From: Bacillota bacterium
GTDB taxonomy: Bacteria; Bacillota; Clostridia; Christensenellales; CAG-138
DNA: 14,493 bases
Assembly: GCA_023461495.1 (NCBI GenBank)
Contig: JAEYLA010000289.1
Span: 1-14,493, forward strand
Direction: 5' to 3'
Below are positions 14,212 to 14,493 of the stretch, piece by piece. The notes under the pieces are model-generated. The model did no database searches. It was not told the DNA's origin and saw only the letters and a list, made by a program, of their open reading frames with translations. A program made the position numbers and the translations under genes. The stretch's first letter is position 1. Each line of letters opens with the position of its first letter.

Positions 14212-14253
14212 CATGCACACCCTTTGTCTGCTCATGCACACGGGGTGTGCATG
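14212..14253. repeat. Inverted repeat with duplicated arm (CATGCACAC)
   Basis: CATGCACAC occurs at 14212-14220 and again at 14233-14241; its complement GTGTGCATG is at 14245-14253. The near pair gives a 9-bp stem with a 3-base loop. The far pair extends to 11 bp (14212-14222 with 14243-14253) with a 20-base loop. In a glnA leader transcript the two hairpins would be mutually exclusive; as DNA it would be a strong operator-like palindrome. Confidence 0.8.
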
Positions 14254-14277
14254 GACAAGGCCCCGTTTTTGGGCATC

Positions 14278-14343
14278 GGTGGATAACTCTGTGCATAATG
14301 TTCATAACTCCTGTGCAAAACCTTCTGACAACTGTGTGCAAAA
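14278..14343 (-). repeat. Array of five DnaA-box-like nonamers
   Basis: Written on the minus strand the sites are TTTTGCACA (14343-14335), TTTTGCACA (14320-14312), TTATGAACA (14307-14299), TTATGCACA (14298-14290) and TTATCCACC (14286-14278). Three fit the DnaA-box consensus TTWTNCACA exactly and two differ at one position. All have the same orientation, with start-to-start spacings of 23, 13, 9 and 12 bases. Confidence 0.6.
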
Positions 14344-14493
14344 CCATTTTCAGTCCTTGCATGTGCGAAGGAATGTGTTCGATTTTACACGGATTTTACC
14401 GAACAAACGGTTTCTTCGTCGCAAAAGTACGGGTTATACGGAAACGGCCGGTTCTAATGTTCCGTAATAACAAAATTCCCCAAACAGCCGTTT

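Larger units (their letters stand above)
14118..14493 (-). other. Structured intergenic region upstream of glnA
   Basis: These 376 bases hold no gene I can support; the one open frame inside (14213-14467, plus) has no ribosome site and reads through the repeats. On the glnA sense strand the region has the AGGAGG site just before the start and a short hairpin pair near 14165-14195 (GCGC-GGTAAT-GCGC and GCAGG-TAAT-CCTGC). Further upstream are a strong inverted repeat with a duplicated arm, a DnaA-box-like array, and two GTAAAATC repeats near 14383-14402. I do not see a confident sigma-70 promoter; TTGCAA/TATACA near 14128-14157 would start transcription inside the ribosome site. Confidence 0.6.

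Noticed and set aside
14212..14343. CRISPR array
   Set aside because: Repeats are about 9 bases, in both orientations and irregularly spaced, with no spacers of uniform length and no cas genes.
14213..14467. Small plus-strand protein of 84 residues
   Set aside because: No ribosome site, composition dictated by the TGTGCA/TGCACA repeats, and no recognisable motif.
14118..14493. Canonical ANTAR target (two hairpins with hexaloops having A1 and G4) in the glnA leader
   Set aside because: I looked for stems closing A-x-x-G-x-x loops and found none. The two small hairpins near 14165-14195 have GGTAAT or TAAT loops, and CCC-AAAAAC-GGG near 14262-14273 lacks G4.

Overview
The window looks like chromosomal DNA from a fairly GC-rich member of the Bacillota, most likely a clostridial lineage. 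That is inferred from gene families and from gene order: a glnA gene followed by an ANTAR regulator, a YkoE-type thiamine ECF transporter under a TPP riboswitch, a MecA_N-type class B PBP lipoprotein, and a DUF5711-like/CvpA-like pair. Shine-Dalgarno sites are strong and many genes overlap by 1-4 nt. I see no tRNA, rRNA, IS element, phage gene or CRISPR array.

Left part (1-6.3 kb). The window opens on the 3' end of a DUF4332-like gene, closed by a strong bidirectional hairpin. A leftward two-gene operon follows: a protein that resembles arginyl-tRNA synthetase without its catalytic core, then an UlaG-like metallo-beta-lactamase-fold hydrolase. A divergent intergenic region carries a promoter for each side. 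Three rightward units come next: lplA (lipoate-protein ligase), a lipoprotein penicillin-binding protein, and a coupled pair of a LOG-family nucleotide hydrolase and a KdpD/Usp-like protein. A perfect 11-bp hairpin separates this pair from the convergent genes.

Middle (6.37-10.21 kb, minus strand). This is a complete thiamine/HMP uptake operon with a 17-bp-spaced promoter, TPP aptamer, intrinsic terminator, and four overlapping genes: the YkoE S-component, a ThiY/THI5-like binding protein that has no export signal, a double ABC ATPase (YkoD-like) and an EcfT protein (YkoC-like). The absence of a signal peptide on a protein of periplasmic-binding type inside an ECF operon is one of the best leads here.

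Right part (10.2-14.5 kb, minus strand). A possible transcription unit runs glnA, ANTAR pseudo-receiver, membrane-anchored DUF5711-like protein, CvpA-like protein. The glnA upstream region (14118-14493) has no convincing gene but is highly structured. It holds six copies of the core TGTGCA within 127 bp, including an array of five DnaA-box-like nonamers in one orientation and an inverted repeat with two competing partners. It may be a DnaA-box cluster, part of a replication origin, or a regulatory leader for nitrogen assimilation; the sequence alone does not decide. The best candidates for something undescribed are this repeat region, the catalytic-core-less ArgRS-like protein, and the cytosolic ThiY-like protein.
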